The notes below the pieces were generated by a model. That model had not been told where the DNA came from. It did not search any database and saw only the letters and a program-made list of their open reading frames with translations. The translations under genes and the position numbers were made by a program. Of a DNA stretch of 64,000 nt, positions 62,476 to 64,000 are shown in pieces. This DNA is from UA16 sp905478895 (GTDB taxonomy: Bacteria; Bacteroidota; Bacteroidia; Flavobacteriales_D; Sanyastnellaceae). The stretch covers positions 1-64,000 of the forward strand of contig CALSQO010000003.1 in NCBI GenBank assembly GCA_943788495.1, given 5' to 3'. How positions within the stretch are numbered: the stretch's first letter is position 1; the number at the start of each line of letters is the position of its first letter.

Positions 62476-64000
62476 TTACTTCGAGATGATCCAGCGAAGT
62501 GTCTCCACGTCTTCTGCATATTCAATGCGTACGAGGTAGCAACCGGATAAGAGCTCCGAGGCATCCAGTAGGATTAAGGCCGTGGATTCGTGCTCATTTC
62601 CATCAAGCTGGATGGAAGGCATGGCCTGCTGCCCAGCGAGGTTGTAGACGCTGACGGTGACCCCTGCTGCTTGCGCTTGTTGAACTCGCAGAGTGGAGGA
62701 AGATGCGGTTGGGTTCGGCGAGATCGTGCTGCCGGTTGTGAAGAATTGTTCGAACGGATTTTTGGAACTCGGCTGGCCGAAAGTCTCGTCACCCGAATCT
62801 TCAATCCACTCCGCAGGGCTTTCGAGGAGCCCTAAAGGTTCCTCACAATCGTCCCCTGCGAAAATCAACGTTTGTACGAATGTCGCCTCGTTTCCACTGC
62901 AATCGCTCGCGGTGTATGTGCGTTCAATTTCAAAAGGGGTGTCGTCGCCTGCATCGGGATTTCCGCTTACAATGAAATCAGCGTAATTGCTTTCCAATCC
63001 CAAACTACAGTTGTCTTCCGCAAAAGAACAAGGATCGGGCAAGGCGACTCCGACGCTCGGTTCAAAGCAAAGGGATATGGTGCTTTCGCAGCTGCTCTCC
63101 ATGACGGGTGCAGTGGTGTCTACCGCATACGTGTATTGCGTTTCGGATGTGAAATCACCGGAATTTGGGTTCAAGGAATTGTAAAATTGTGCAACGAACG
63201 CATCTCCACAAGGCACATCTACCAATACGTCAGCTCCCAGATCGACCACCAGGTCTCCTGCCAATCCCATGACGGACTGCCCCAAAACTTCCCCTTCCCA
63301 TGCGAACCAGCCACCCAAACCGTATTCGCAGTTCACGCCGTTTCCACCCTGACCAAGTTGAAAGCGTTTGCTCTCGTTGAACGGCATGTGCGATAACTGC
63401 AGCCAGGACCCATCATACCCCCCAGAACCGATGAGGTAAGACTGAGAATTATCCATGCGATAAGTGATCCAGCTTGCGGTATCTGCGTCGCATCCAAAAG
63501 CGGTCAATAAATCATGTTCTGAACTTTCGTTGAGCCACGTCTCTGCGGTTTGCATATCCTCCAAAACCAAATGCACATTCCATGTGAGGTTGTCGTTCTC
63601 ACTATCGGCAACCTGTCCTGTGACCAAAGCAATACCGTTGGAAAATCGGGTTAGGATGAGTGGAAACGATTCAATGAAATAATCAGATTCGGCCAGACCG
63701 AGCTGTTCCGCCAACCCAAAAAGTCGGATTGCTCCGTCTGGGCCGTCGCCTTCCGCGGTATTCGCAAGATTGAAGTTTTGACTACCAATGACCTCTCCAA
63801 AAAACGAGGTTACCTCCAATGTATCTCCGTTGGAGGGATCGATGGCTACGATGCCACTATCTGCAGCACTTGGCAAGTCTGAAACGCACTGGACCGTGTC
63901 TGGATCAAATGCAGCGAGAAACACAGGTGCACAATTCGTGCATCCCACGAGTACGCCATTGCAATCGTAATCAGGAAGGGGGTATTCACACGATGAGGGG
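62476..64000 (-). CDS. Large secreted protein with T9SS sorting domain, 5' end outside window
   Basis: C-terminal part of at least 508 aa; the frame is open across the right window edge (PSSCEYPLPDYDCNGV just before the edge). Visible are Cys-rich extracellular regions (GCTNCAPVFLAAFD, SVGVALPDPCSFAEDNCSLG) and HYR-like units (ESNYADFIVSGNPDAGDDTPF... YTASDCSGNEATFVQTLIF). The C-terminus (STISPNPTASSSTLRVQQ..., VSVYNLAGQQ..., SGCYLVRIEYAEDVETLRWIISK) is a T9SS type A sorting domain. No enzyme motif is seen; a surface role is inferred. Confidence 0.8.
   Translation of the reverse strand, partial: PSSCEYPLPDYDCNGVLVGCTNCAPVFLAAFDPDTVQCVSDLPSAADSGIVAIDPSNGDTLEVTSFFGEVIGSQNFNLANTAEGDGPDGAIRLFGLAEQLGLAESDYFIESFPLILTRFSNGIALVTGQVADSENDNLTWNVHLVLEDMQTAETWLNESSEHDLLTAFGCDADTASWITYRMDNSQSYLIGSGGYDGSWLQLSHMPFNESKRFQLGQGGNGVNCEYGLGGWFAWEGEVLGQSVMGLAGDLVVDLGADVLVDVPCGDAFVAQFYNSLNPNSGDFTSETQYTYAVDTTAPVMESSCESTISLCFEPSVGVALPDPCSFAEDNCSLGLESNYADFIVSGNPDAGDDTPFEIERTYTASDCSGNEATFVQTLIFAGDDCEEPLGLLESPAEWIEDSGDETFGQPSSKNPFEQFFTTGSTISPNPTASSSTLRVQQAQAAGVTVSVYNLAGQQAMPSIQLDGNEHESTALILLDASELLSGCYLVRIEYAEDVETLRWIISK

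Overview
The window looks like a chromosome segment of a marine-type Bacteroidota, most likely Flavobacteriales (Schleiferiaceae/Cryomorphaceae-like). Supporting signs are type IX secretion (T9SS) C-terminal domains on several large secreted proteins, Bacteroidota sigma-A promoters (TTG-N19/20-TAnnTTTG), lipoproteins with LxxC lipoboxes, a DnaG whose zinc ligands are mostly replaced, and L25 of the Ctc type. Most of the window is balanced to moderately GC-rich. The first 3 kb is visibly AT-rich and lies directly after a truncated tRNA gene, so it looks acquired.

Layout. (1) 1-3060: tRNA 3' end, then an AT-rich gene for a G8-domain/beta-helix T9SS protein with an operator-like palindrome at its promoter. 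(2) 3173-12847, all minus: a beta-glucan (laminarin-type) operon with a GH-Q clan phosphorylase (GH149-like), a GH17 lipoprotein, a clan GH-A lipoprotein, GH30, a GPH sugar:cation symporter and a signal-less GH17. No SusC/SusD pair is present. The phosphorylase gene carries about seven 1-nt frameshifts and GH30 carries one. (3) 13-26 kb: FISUMP lipoprotein, GNAT, DoxX, a T9SS protein with a C2-like segment, a second frameshifted cluster (18.8-22.0 kb) ending in a PID-CTERM-like gene, a trypsin-like protease with CTDxxACNYD and dockerin-like repeats, a fatty acid desaturase and tRNA-Val. (4) 26-38 kb: sodium/solute symporter, BNR propeller protein, FeoA and FeoB (convergent), then a minus-strand housekeeping/envelope series (enoyl-CoA hydratase, dut, sugar nucleotidyltransferase, TPR lipoprotein, DUF4292, EnvC). 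(5) 38-44 kb: ABC ATPase, the tyrosine catabolism pair HPPD/HmgA, GH73-LysM, MORN-like lipoprotein, polyprenyl synthase. (6) 45-57 kb: yicC-gmk-nadD, pth-rplY-prs, tonB, a two-component system, dnaG, mscS, recJ. (7) 57-64 kb: DCGG-repeat lipoprotein, OmpA-like lipoprotein, a candidate 39-aa small gene behind a textbook promoter, aldehyde dehydrogenase, tRNA-Gln, a YadA-head-like repeat protein and a T9SS protein cut by the window end.

How it fits together: surface lipoprotein glycosidases would cut beta-1,3/1,6-glucan, the GPH symporter would import the products, and cytosolic GH17, GH30 and a phosphorolytic enzyme would finish degradation. The frameshifts leave open whether this route still works or the sequence has local indel errors. 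All functional calls are from reading the sequence; no database search was run.
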